Shown here piece after piece: positions 1 through 5,232 of a stretch of DNA of 8,503 nucleotides. Each line of letters starts with the position of its first letter. Position 1 is the stretch's first letter. Under the pieces are notes generated by a model. That model saw only the letters and a list, made by a program, of their open reading frames with translations, was not told the DNA's origin and did no database searches. The position numbers were made by a program, and so were the translations under genes. The DNA is taken from the NCBI GenBank assembly GCA_020697475.1, contig JAJFMO010000118.1:1-8503 (forward strand), written 5' to 3'. This DNA comes from Paenibacillaceae bacterium (GTDB lineage Bacteria > Bacillota > Bacilli > Paenibacillales > NBRC-103111).

Positions 1-466
1 TATAATCAAGGCTGCGCTTCAACCACTGCGATTCGTCCTGTCGTGCCGAGTGTACACCCGCTTCCGATTGCAGCAAGTGAAACAGGTGGAAGATTTTGGA
101 GATGAGTTGGAATTCAGAAACCGCCGCACCGCCACCAACACCACCACCAACCGCACCCTCGGCCACGCCTCGAACCCGCGCCACCTTCCCGGACTTGACG
201 ATCACCAACATCTCGTCCAGCGCCTCCTCCACCGACGGGCTGATCAGCTCCGACACATCATGCCGCGCGGAACCCATCCCAATCCGCCGTAAAACGTCCT
301 CCACATGCTCCCCTTGCAGCGTCAGCCATACCATCCGCAGCCCCCGCTCCGCCTCCACCACTTCGTAACTGTATAGTTGGTTCGGATAGAAACAGAAAAG
401 ATCCCCATGCTCGACCACAATCCGCCGCCCCCCCCAGGGCGCCACCGCCAGAGGGATTATGGACAA
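1..466 (-). pseudogene. 5'-truncated AraC-family transcriptional regulator, continuing past the left edge
   Basis: The minus-strand frame is open from a TTG at 464-466, directly after a TAG at 467-469, to the window edge, about 155 codons. It reads like the sugar-sensing cupin half of an AraC/XylS regulator. A strand ending in PLAVAPWGGRR is followed by VVEHGDLFCFYPNQLYSYE, the usual 'gives a high or low point, then F-P-x-Q' pattern of the arm. A helical linker follows (EFQLISKIFHLFHLLQ), and the fragment ends in SQWLKRSLDY, the typical lead-in to the DNA-binding helix-turn-helix, which would lie off the left edge. The first 30-50 residues of a normal family member are missing. No ATG with a ribosome binding site is seen; the first ATG is deep in the cupin, near 330. 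A glycine-rich stretch (AEGAVGGGVGGGAA, about 125-166) is unusual for this linker. The frame is otherwise intact, so this is a truncation rather than a frameshift. I call the family confidently. That it is non-functional is an inference. Confidence 0.72.
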
Positions 467-569
467 CTATTTCTTCAACAATATCATGAAGCAAAGCGAG
501 GATGTGAATACGGCACTGCGCAAACTGAACAAAGAGTTTCAACAGAAGTATGACGAATTGAACCAATAA
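459..569 (+). pseudogene. C-terminal remnant of a sugar ABC extracellular solute-binding protein
   Basis: An in-frame run from ATG 459 to TAA 567-569 encodes 36 residues, beginning MDNYFFNNIMKQ and continuing through SEDVNTALRKLNKEF to YDELNQ. This is the characteristic last helix of Firmicute lipoprotein sugar-binding proteins. The intact binding protein in this window (3589-4917) ends in a comparable segment, GKIDVNTFLSQIEEQSNQ, sharing the D-V-N-T motif. Upstream of 459 the same frame enters the antisense of the AraC gene, so nothing of the rest of a ~440-residue protein is left. There is no ribosome binding site before the ATG (GAGGGATT immediately precedes it), so the ATG is probably just an internal methionine. 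It lies head to head with the truncated AraC gene, the layout expected if one deletion removed both 5' ends. It is unlikely to be expressed. Confidence 0.68.
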
Positions 570-590
570 AATTTTGGCAAAAGGAGTTTT

Positions 591-773
591 AACGGAACCT
601 ACCGACCTTATTTCGATCAATGCAGCAAATTGTACACCCCTTTCGGAACTCAGCGCCTCTATTCGTCTGTTACGCAAGCAGTTTCTTGCACTTTAATGAC
701 AATAAGGTTCTTGAGTTCCGTTAGCCTGCAGAAAGGGTGCATTTACTCCCGAATAACGCCGCTCAGTTCCGCT
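591..773. repeat. Imperfect inverted repeat with two ~62-base arms, possible dispersed intergenic element
   Basis: The core GGAAC occurs at 594-598 and 645-649, and its complement GTTCC at 715-719 and 766-770; both pairs are exactly 51 bases apart. Aligning 591-652 with the reverse complement of 712-773 shows more common points: CGGAAC at the outer end, TTATT in the first third, a shared AATGCA, and CGGAACTCA at the inner end. Between these points the arms have diverged. The loop is about 60 bases. The pattern, with evenly spaced arm ends and a decayed middle, suits a dispersed intergenic repeat or a small non-autonomous element. No flanking target duplication was found, and the arms are too diverged for an efficient terminator. 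Confidence 0.45.
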
Positions 774-804
774 AGTTCTACTTAATAAACGGTCGAATAG
801 CAAA

Positions 805-828
805 GGAGCCGACCTTGCGGTCGACTCC
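805..828 (-). terminator. Candidate Rho-independent terminator of the minus-strand operon
   Basis: On the minus strand GGAGTCGACC, loop GCAA and GGTCGGCTCC form a 10-base stem with one mismatch and a stable GNRA tetraloop. The stem is followed by TTTGCTATT, a short and imperfect T-tract. It lies about 147 bases past the stop of the GH109-like gene, with no gene between, so it is the likely end of that transcript. The short T-run makes termination efficiency uncertain. Confidence 0.5.
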
Positions 829-852
829 ACGGTTCGGTACCTTAGACTTTCG

Positions 853-896
853 CAGCTTATGCCACCTTGCCTCCCAGCTTACGCCCTTTTGCCCTC
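853..896. repeat. Two-copy 22-base tandem repeat
   Basis: Two adjacent 22-base units, 853-874 and 875-896, both begin CAGCTTA, then T/C, then GCC, and share TTGCC at the same offset. They differ at about five or six positions. The repeat lies in the gap downstream of the GH109-like gene. No function is evident; it looks like a replication-slippage duplication. Confidence 0.5.
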
Positions 897-900
897 ACAT

Positions 901-994
901 CTCACGCAAACACCGAAGCATTCGCCGCCAGCCGCGCTCCAAGCGAGTGCGCCTTTTTGGGCTCAGCTCTCGCCTCAAGCAAACACCGAAGCAT
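901..994. repeat. 21-base direct repeat duplicating the 3' end of the GH109-like gene
   Basis: Bases 901-921 and 974-994 match over 21 bases with one mismatch (CTCA, C or A, then GCAAACACCGAAGCAT), 73 bases apart. The right copy encodes the last residues and stop of the GH109-like gene (DASVFA then TGA on the minus strand). The left copy could encode the same end (NASVFA then TGA) in another frame of the gene. This suggests an old partial duplication, or an insertion/deletion event at the gene's end. Confidence 0.55.
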
Positions 995-2216
995 CCACTG
1001 TCTCCAGCGAATAAATGCTGGCCGGACCCGGCTTGCGGCGAATCCACTTCCCCTTCGTGAAGTCGGGAAAGCTGACCGGTTGGCTGCCCTGGGCGATCGA
1101 TTGCTCGGACAAAATCGACACCGCCATCCATGCCGCCGCATCATACACGTCGATCGGCGGCGCAATCCGCCGTTCCACACTTTCCACGAACGCCTGCAAG
1201 CACAAGTAGTCCATACCGCCATGCCCGCCGCGCACGCCCTCCTCGATGTACCTCCGCCACAACGGATGCTCGTACTCCTCGCGATAGTCCGCGAACGGCT
1301 CCCACTTGTGCTCGGGGCTGCGGCCTTCGATATGGATCGAGGCGTTGTCCTCCATCCAAATTCCTTTCGTCCCTTGCACCCGGTTCGCACGCGAATACGG
1401 ACGAGGCAGCGACGTATCCAGAGTAATCGTGATTGTCTCGCCATGGGCGCATTTGATCATCGTCGTTATAATGTCCCCTTGAGCCAACTCCGCCTCGCGC
1501 AGCGGGTGCCCCTCCTCCCGGTTAACCCTTGCCCAATCGCGAACGCCTCGCGCCTTGGAGGCCATGGAAGTCAGCGTCAAGAACTGGTTGCCCCGGTTAA
1601 TATTGAGCAGCTTGGCCACCGGCCCCAATCCATGCGTCGGATAGTTGTCGCCATTACGATGTAAATAGTGATGAATCCGATAATGTCCGCTGTCATACCC
1701 GTCTGTCAGCGATTTGCGCAGATCGTGCTCATAACCGCACTCGCAATGGATCAGCTCGCCGAACACTCCTTGCTTCACCATGTTCAGGATCGCCATCTCG
1801 TCGCGCCCGTAGTTGCAATTTTCCAGCAGCATACACGGCACTCCCGTCTCCTCCTGCGTCCGCACCAGCTGCCAGCATTCCTCCAGCGACGCCACCGCGC
1901 CGACCTCGCATGCCGCGTACTTTCCCGCTTTCATTGCGGCTACCATGATTTCCACATGGCTGGTCCAGGAGGTCGGAATGATCACCCCTTCGATGTCTTC
2001 CCTCGCCAACAGTTCCTCATACGAACGAACGCACGCAGCCATCGGCTTACCGGCCTCAACAATCGAATCCACGCCCATCTTCAACCAATCTTCGTTCCAA
2101 TCGCAGATCGCCTTCACTTCCACGTTGTCCATTTTCAGCAGCTGCTTCAGCAAACCTCTGCCTCTCTTGCCCAAACCGATCACGCCAATCCCTGTCTTCC
2201 CTTGAGTCTCTCCCAT
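975..2216 (-). CDS. Gfo/Idh/MocA-family protein, likely GH109-type NAD-dependent glycosidase
   Basis: The 413-residue protein starts with a Rossmann nucleotide site (GIGVIGLGKRGRG, residues 9-21), followed by the C-terminal alpha/beta domain of Gfo/Idh/MocA proteins. The usual E-K-P lysine motif is replaced by CEVGA (103-107), as expected in glycoside hydrolase family 109 rather than plain sugar dehydrogenases. Further GH109-like signatures are ENCNYGRDEM (132-141), the run of aromatic and His residues at 178-186, NYPTHGLGPV (191-200) with NINRGN (205-210), and GGHGGMDYL (330-338). GH109 enzymes cleave alpha-N-acetylgalactosaminides by a transient oxidation-elimination mechanism with tightly bound NAD; the substrate here is an inference. 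There is no signal peptide, so it should act in the cytoplasm on imported sugar. Its start is ATG 2214-2216, preceded by a purine-rich AAGGAGAGGGAGAGA. It is the last gene of the probable SBP-ROK-GH109 operon, 97 bases after the ROK stop. A related inositol- or amino-sugar dehydrogenase remains possible. Confidence 0.82.
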   Translation of the reverse strand: MGETQGKTGIGVIGLGKRGRGLLKQLLKMDNVEVKAICDWNEDWLKMGVDSIVEAGKPMAACVRSYEELLAREDIEGVIIPTSWTSHVEIMVAAMKAGKYAACEVGAVASLEECWQLVRTQEETGVPCMLLENCNYGRDEMAILNMVKQGVFGELIHCECGYEHDLRKSLTDGYDSGHYRIHHYLHRNGDNYPTHGLGPVAKLLNINRGNQFLTLTSMASKARGVRDWARVNREEGHPLREAELAQGDIITTMIKCAHGETITITLDTSLPRPYSRANRVQGTKGIWMEDNASIHIEGRSPEHKWEPFADYREEYEHPLWRRYIEEGVRGGHGGMDYLCLQAFVESVERRIAPPIDVYDAAAWMAVSILSEQSIAQGSQPVSFPDFTKGKWIRRKPGPASIYSLETVDASVFA

Positions 2217-2228
2217 GTTCTCTCCCTC

Positions 2229-2324
2229 TCCTTCTCGCTATCTTTCTCGCTAGCCTTCTCGCAATCCTTCACGAAATCCTTCTTGAAATCCTTCTTACTA
2301 TCCTCTTCACTTTCCCTCAAGAAT
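2229..2324. repeat. Eight degenerate 12-base tandem repeats between ROK and GH109-like genes
   Basis: Read on the plus strand in steps of 12 from 2229, the units are TCCTTCTCGCTA, TCTTTCTCGCTA, GCCTTCTCGCAA, TCCTTCACGAAA, TCCTTCTTGAAA, TCCTTCTTACTA, TCCTCTTCACTT and TCCCTCAAGAAT. The first six are close to one consensus and the last two are decayed, the final one overlapping the end of the ROK gene. On the transcribed (minus) strand most units contain GAAGGA or a variant, a Shine-Dalgarno-like core. The unit next to the GH109 start supplies part of the purine-rich tract before its ATG. Confidence 0.75.
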
Positions 2325-3537
2325 AAATAACCGATCTAAAATACTTGCCTTCCATCACTTCCTTGACAACAAGCGCCGCCGCTCCGATCAGCTTCGTATC
2401 CCCGGCGAACCCCGAAAACCCGATTCGCACCTTGTCCGAACCCGGATAAAGCGCCCGCTCCTTCACCTTTTCCGTCACCATACGCAAAAAATCCGGCCCC
2501 AGCAACCTTAACTGCCCCTGCAAAATAATCCATTCCGGGTTAAACACGTTCACCAGATTGACCAAACCCACGCTCAAGCCGTCGGCATATTCCTCAACCA
2601 ACTGTCTTGCAAGACGATCGCCCCTGGCAACACATTCCGCAACCAACGGCAAATCCAGTCGAGCGCCCGACCGAACCGCCCCAGCCATCATCGAATCGCT
2701 ATGAAGCTCCAGCCCGTCCGCCACCCGCTTCATGAACGCCTCGTCCGAGCCGTACAGCTCCCAGCACCCGCGATTGCCGCAACGGCACGGCGGCCCGTTC
2801 ATGTCGACAGTCGTATGGCCGAATTCTCCTCCACTCTCGTCAGCACCTTTGTATATTTTCCCATCGAGAAAAATCCCCGTCCCCAGCCCGCCGTCCGCCT
2901 GCAAAGTAATGAAGGTGGACAGATGCTTCCCCAGTCCCGCCCACTTCTCGGCGAGCGCGATATTGCGCGGCGCATTATCCACTCGAACCGGCAGTCGGAA
3001 CTGCTCCTCCAGCCTCGATTTCAGCGGAACTTGCCCCCAGCTCCTGAGCCGCGCGGAATTGACCAACACGCCCGATTCGCTGCGGACGATCCCCGGGGCG
3101 CTGACGCCGATGCCGAACACGGCCAGCCGATGCGCCGATGCCTCTTCCAGCAGCTCGCCAATGACGCCAACCATCGCAGAGAACGCCTGCTGCGGATCTC
3201 CTTCGCTATACGGAGCGTCGATCTGCTTCAACGAGTTCAACCGCATATCAGTCAAAGCGCCCTGAATGCGGGCGACACCGATGTTGACGGCGACCGCCGT
3301 TCCGCAGAGGGCGTTGAACGTGTACAACTGCGGGCGCTTCCCCCCTTGCTGCCCCGTATCGCCCTCCCCTGCGTGCAACAAGTAACCTTCGTCCTGCAGT
3401 TCTCCGACCAGCATGGACACCGTAGGCTTGCTCAAGCCAAGTTCGCCGACCAGATCGGGCCTGGCCACCGTTTCATTATTGTAAAAATAGTTCAAAATCA
3501 GCTTTTTATTGCTCGTTTTCATATCCGCCGGTTTCAT
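2317..3537 (-). CDS. ROK-family (NagC/XylR-type) transcriptional regulator
   Basis: The 406-residue protein has an N-terminal winged helix-turn-helix (about 8-55; recognition region LGLSKPTVSMLVGELQDEGYL) fused to a ROK sugar-binding domain. The ROK signature spans 216-241 (GGLGTGIFLDG, then ESGGEFGH). It is followed by the zinc-site pattern of His241 with C251-R-C-G-N-R-G-C258-W-E. Kinase chemistry looks lost: the phosphate loop normally D-I-G-G-T reads NIGVARIQ (85-92), and the 'E-N-D-A-N' catalytic segment reads VDNAPRNIALAE, with Ala189 where the catalytic Asp should be. It should therefore bind sugar and DNA without phosphorylating sugar. It lies 51 bases after the solute-binding protein gene on the same strand, and is probably a local, sugar-responsive regulator of this operon. 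Its start is uncertain: ATG 3535-3537 and ATG 3520-3522 both fit, and neither has a well-spaced ribosome binding site. The AAAGGA upstream lies about 25 bases before the first ATG. Confidence 0.9.
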   Translation of the reverse strand: MKPADMKTSNKKLILNYFYNNETVARPDLVGELGLSKPTVSMLVGELQDEGYLLHAGEGDTGQQGGKRPQLYTFNALCGTAVAVNIGVARIQGALTDMRLNSLKQIDAPYSEGDPQQAFSAMVGVIGELLEEASAHRLAVFGIGVSAPGIVRSESGVLVNSARLRSWGQVPLKSRLEEQFRLPVRVDNAPRNIALAEKWAGLGKHLSTFITLQADGGLGTGIFLDGKIYKGADESGGEFGHTTVDMNGPPCRCGNRGCWELYGSDEAFMKRVADGLELHSDSMMAGAVRSGARLDLPLVAECVARGDRLARQLVEEYADGLSVGLVNLVNVFNPEWIILQGQLRLLGPDFLRMVTEKVKERALYPGSDKVRIGFSGFAGDTKLIGAAALVVKEVMEGKYFRSVIYS

Positions 3538-3588
3538 GGATGGAGAGTTCGCGGTAAGTATGTCCTTTCGCCTTCCCTTCCCGCCGAC

Positions 3589-4917
3589 TTATTTCGAATT
3601 CGTTTCGTCGATCAGTTGATTCGATTGCTCCTCGATCTGGCTCAAGAACGTATTGACATCGATTTTGCCGTCGCGATATTGAGGCCATGCTTTGTTGATA
3701 ATCGTCTTGATGCCCGCATCGTATACCGATTGGTACGGAGTAGGAGCGCTCTTGCTCTTGAAAATGGAAGCGAGCCGCTTGCCCTTCGTAAACGGCATAT
3801 CCGCCCCGAACTGCTCCTCAAGCTGTTTGTTGACAAGCGCCGACACCCTGCCTGTCTTGCGCACACTGATGAGCTGCACTTCGTCCGAGGTCAGCACTTC
3901 GGCCACCCGGAGCGCCGCGTCCTTATGCTTGCTCGCGCTGGACACCATAATTTCATGCAAATCCGGATACGTCACCGTATTCGGCTTCTCCTTGAAGCTT
4001 GGATACTGCGCGACATCCCAACGCAGCCCTTGCTTCGTCGGCTCTTCCAGTCGGCTGAACAGGTTGATCGTCGCGTCCATGGCCAGCACCCTCTTTGTCA
4101 GAAAGGCGTCCGCCGCCCCGCCTTCCTTGCGGTTGCCGGGAATATCCTCGATCTCCTTCTCAAGCGAGAACACTTTCTTCCAAGAGTCGGTATTCAAAGC
4201 CGCCTTGTTCGTCTTCTTGTCCACAAGCGGCAGCGACAGCGCAAAGCTCGGCCGGAACAGCGAATCGTAGTCCAACCCTTTGTACTTGACTCCGCTTTCT
4301 TCTCGCGTCAGCTTGCGCGCAAGCTGAATCGCATCGTCCCACAGCATGCCGTCAGAAGGATAACTAACCCCAAACTTGTCGAAAATATCCTGATTGTAGT
4401 AGGTCGCGTTGATGTTCATCGCGTACGGCAGCCCGTACACTTCCCCTTTGTCTCCGGAAAACGCTTCGATCACTCCCGGCTTGAACCGACTCAAATCGAC
4501 GTTGTGCGCCTTCAACTGCGGACGCAGGTCGGTCAAGAGACCAAGATCGCTGTAGGTGCCGATTGCGCCGTTGTACAAGATGATTAGATCGGGCACATCA
4601 CCAGCCGCCACCAAATCCTCGAGCTGCGCTCCTTTGGCAGGCCGTACCAGCTCCAGGGTGATGTTCGGATACTTCTTCTTCAGCGGTTCGGTCAGCAATA
4701 ACGGGAAATCTTCGTCGGTAATGTAGGCCGGTGCAGCAAAAAACTTCACAGTAACCGGACTGTTGTCTACCGCCGGTTCAGTCGGCTTCGCATTGTCCGC
4801 CGGCGCAGACGCGCCTCCCGTTCCCGTTTCGCCTCCCCCGCCACAGCCCGACAGAGCGATGACCGCCGACAAGCTCAACGTCATGAACCAATTGCTTCTT
4901 TTTCCCCAAAATCTCAA
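3589..4917 (-). CDS. Lipoprotein extracellular solute-binding protein of a sugar ABC importer
   Basis: The protein is a periplasmic-binding-protein-like lipoprotein (SBP family 1 type) anchored on the outer face of the membrane, where it captures a carbohydrate and hands it to an ABC permease. A signal peptide with a positively charged start (FWGKRSN), a hydrophobic core and the lipobox LSGC is followed by a Gly/Ser/Pro-rich tether (GGGGETGTGGASAPADN). The fold-typical segments include DVPDLIILYNG, VYGLPYAMNINATYYNQDIFDKFGV and the closing GKIDVNTFLSQIEEQ. Its length of about 442 residues is normal. I choose TTG 4915-4917 as the start because AGGGG at 4926-4930 (minus strand) lies 8 bases upstream. 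The GTG at 4924-4926 in the same frame overlaps that AGGGG and adds only three residues. It is the first gene of the minus-strand unit. No permease genes lie in the window, so it is an orphan here. The substrate cannot be told from sequence. Confidence 0.88.
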   Translation of the reverse strand: MRFWGKRSNWFMTLSLSAVIALSGCGGGGETGTGGASAPADNAKPTEPAVDNSPVTVKFFAAPAYITDEDFPLLLTEPLKKKYPNITLELVRPAKGAQLEDLVAAGDVPDLIILYNGAIGTYSDLGLLTDLRPQLKAHNVDLSRFKPGVIEAFSGDKGEVYGLPYAMNINATYYNQDIFDKFGVSYPSDGMLWDDAIQLARKLTREESGVKYKGLDYDSLFRPSFALSLPLVDKKTNKAALNTDSWKKVFSLEKEIEDIPGNRKEGGAADAFLTKRVLAMDATINLFSRLEEPTKQGLRWDVAQYPSFKEKPNTVTYPDLHEIMVSSASKHKDAALRVAEVLTSDEVQLISVRKTGRVSALVNKQLEEQFGADMPFTKGKRLASIFKSKSAPTPYQSVYDAGIKTIINKAWPQYRDGKIDVNTFLSQIEEQSNQLIDETNSK

Positions 4918-4925
4918 ATCGTCCA

Positions 4926-4930
4926 CCCCT
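4926..4930 (-). promoter_or_regulatory. Ribosome binding site deciding the TTG start of the solute-binding protein
   Basis: The minus strand reads AGGGGTGG, close to AGGAGGTG. Measured from AGGGG, the TTG at 4915-4917 follows after 8 bases, the ideal distance. The GTG at 4924-4926 is inside the motif and so too close to be used. Confidence 0.6.
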
Positions 4931-4945
4931 CAAAAGTTTGAATGT

Positions 4946-4971
4946 TGAAAGCACTTTCGCAAACGGTTACA
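4946..4971. promoter_or_regulatory. Two abutting cre/LacI-type operators in the leader of the solute-binding protein gene
   Basis: TGAAAGCACTTTCG (4946-4959) and CGCAAACGGTTACA (4958-4971) each match the catabolite-responsive consensus TGWAANCGNTNWCA at 12 of 14 positions and are near-palindromes. They share two bases, with centres 12 bases apart. They lie about 90-110 bases downstream of the predicted transcription start, where a bound LacI-type protein such as CcpA would act as a roadblock. Whether CcpA or a local LacI-type regulator binds is not visible here. Confidence 0.5.
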
Positions 4972-5052
4972 TTCAGCCGAGCATATGACTGACATGGGAA
5001 GACTCGACACGATTAGCCCGATCAGCCGTTCGGTTAGTAAACCTTCTTTACT

Positions 5053-5066
5053 TATATTCGCTTTCA
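5053..5066 (-). promoter_or_regulatory. cre-like operator on the transcription start of the minus-strand operon
   Basis: On the minus strand TGAAAGCGAATATA matches TGWAANCGNTNWCA at 12 of 14 positions. It begins at the last base of the -10 box and covers the expected +1, the classic position for CcpA repression of a carbon-use operon. Confidence 0.45.
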
Positions 5067-5094
5067 CTATACCCCATCCTGCGGCGCGTGACAA
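5066..5094 (-). promoter_or_regulatory. Sigma-A promoter of the solute-binding protein/ROK/GH109 operon
   Basis: On the minus strand a -35 box TTGTCA (5089-5094) and a -10 box TATAGT (5066-5071) are separated by exactly 17 bases. Each box differs from consensus at one position. Transcription would begin near 5059, giving a leader of about 140 bases before TTG 4917 that contains two further cre-like sites. It faces away from the ABC exporter genes. Confidence 0.7.
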
Positions 5095-5153
5095 TCTTTT
5101 CCGACGAAAAAATAACTATACTTATTTTTGCCATCCCCTCCGCGCTTTCACCA

Positions 5154-5162
5154 TGTTATGCT
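5154..5162 (+). promoter_or_regulatory. Weak candidate extended -10 promoter for the ABC exporter genes
   Basis: TGTTATGCT resembles an extended -10 element (TG, one base, TATAAT-like), and TTGCCA stands upstream at 5128-5133 with too long a spacing (23 bases). Another possible -10, TATACT, lies at 5117-5122 without a good -35. Some promoter must lie between the divergent operon and 5233, but the sequence does not single one out. Confidence 0.25.
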
Positions 5163-5219
5163 GTACTCTCAGACAGCGAATGCTTACGAAGTACGCAATT
5201 CCCAGGGGAATGGCGCGAT

Positions 5220-5225
5220 AGGAGG
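5220..5225 (+). promoter_or_regulatory. Ribosome binding site deciding the TTG start of the first exporter gene
   Basis: A perfect AGGAGG is followed by 7 bases and TTG 5233-5235. The frame is open further upstream (to a TTG at 5128), but nothing upstream has a comparable ribosome binding site. Confidence 0.75.
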
Positions 5226-5232
5226 CCACAAC

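Larger units (their letters stand above)
570..974. other. Gene-free interval of repeats and a terminator
   Basis: This 405-base gap holds no open frame with a plausible start, ribosome binding site and protein-like composition. What can be seen in it, left to right, is an imperfect inverted repeat (591-773), a stem-loop (805-828), a 22-base tandem duplication (853-896) and one copy of a 21-base repeat (901-921) whose twin is the 3' end of the next gene. The base composition is less GC-rich to the left of 800 than in the coding regions. No tRNA-like cloverleaf was noticed. Confidence 0.6.

Noticed and set aside
459..569. A small 36-residue peptide gene
   Set aside because: It resembles the C-terminal helix of a sugar-binding protein and has no ribosome binding site, so a remnant is the better explanation.
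258..677. A 139-codon minus-strand open frame spanning the deletion junction
   Set aside because: It reads the AraC fragment in the wrong frame and the solute-binding remnant in antisense. The correct AraC frame gives recognisable family sequence.
867..1664. A 265-codon plus-strand open frame over the 3' half of the GH109-like gene
   Set aside because: It is the antisense shadow of the GH109-like gene, without protein-like motifs.
2701..4587. A 628-codon plus-strand open frame opposite the ROK and solute-binding protein genes
   Set aside because: Its residues are rich in Arg, His, Leu and Gln in the way antisense of GC-rich genes reads. It has no domain pattern, and both opposite genes are clear family members.
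5153..5221. A 22-codon open frame ending within the ribosome binding site of the first exporter gene, reminiscent of the BmrB leader peptide that controls bmrCD
   Set aside because: The position is suggestive, but there is no ribosome binding site before the ATG, and no convincing terminator/antiterminator pair between it and the exporter gene. Only a short ATTCCC/GGGAAT inverted repeat (5198-5211) is present.
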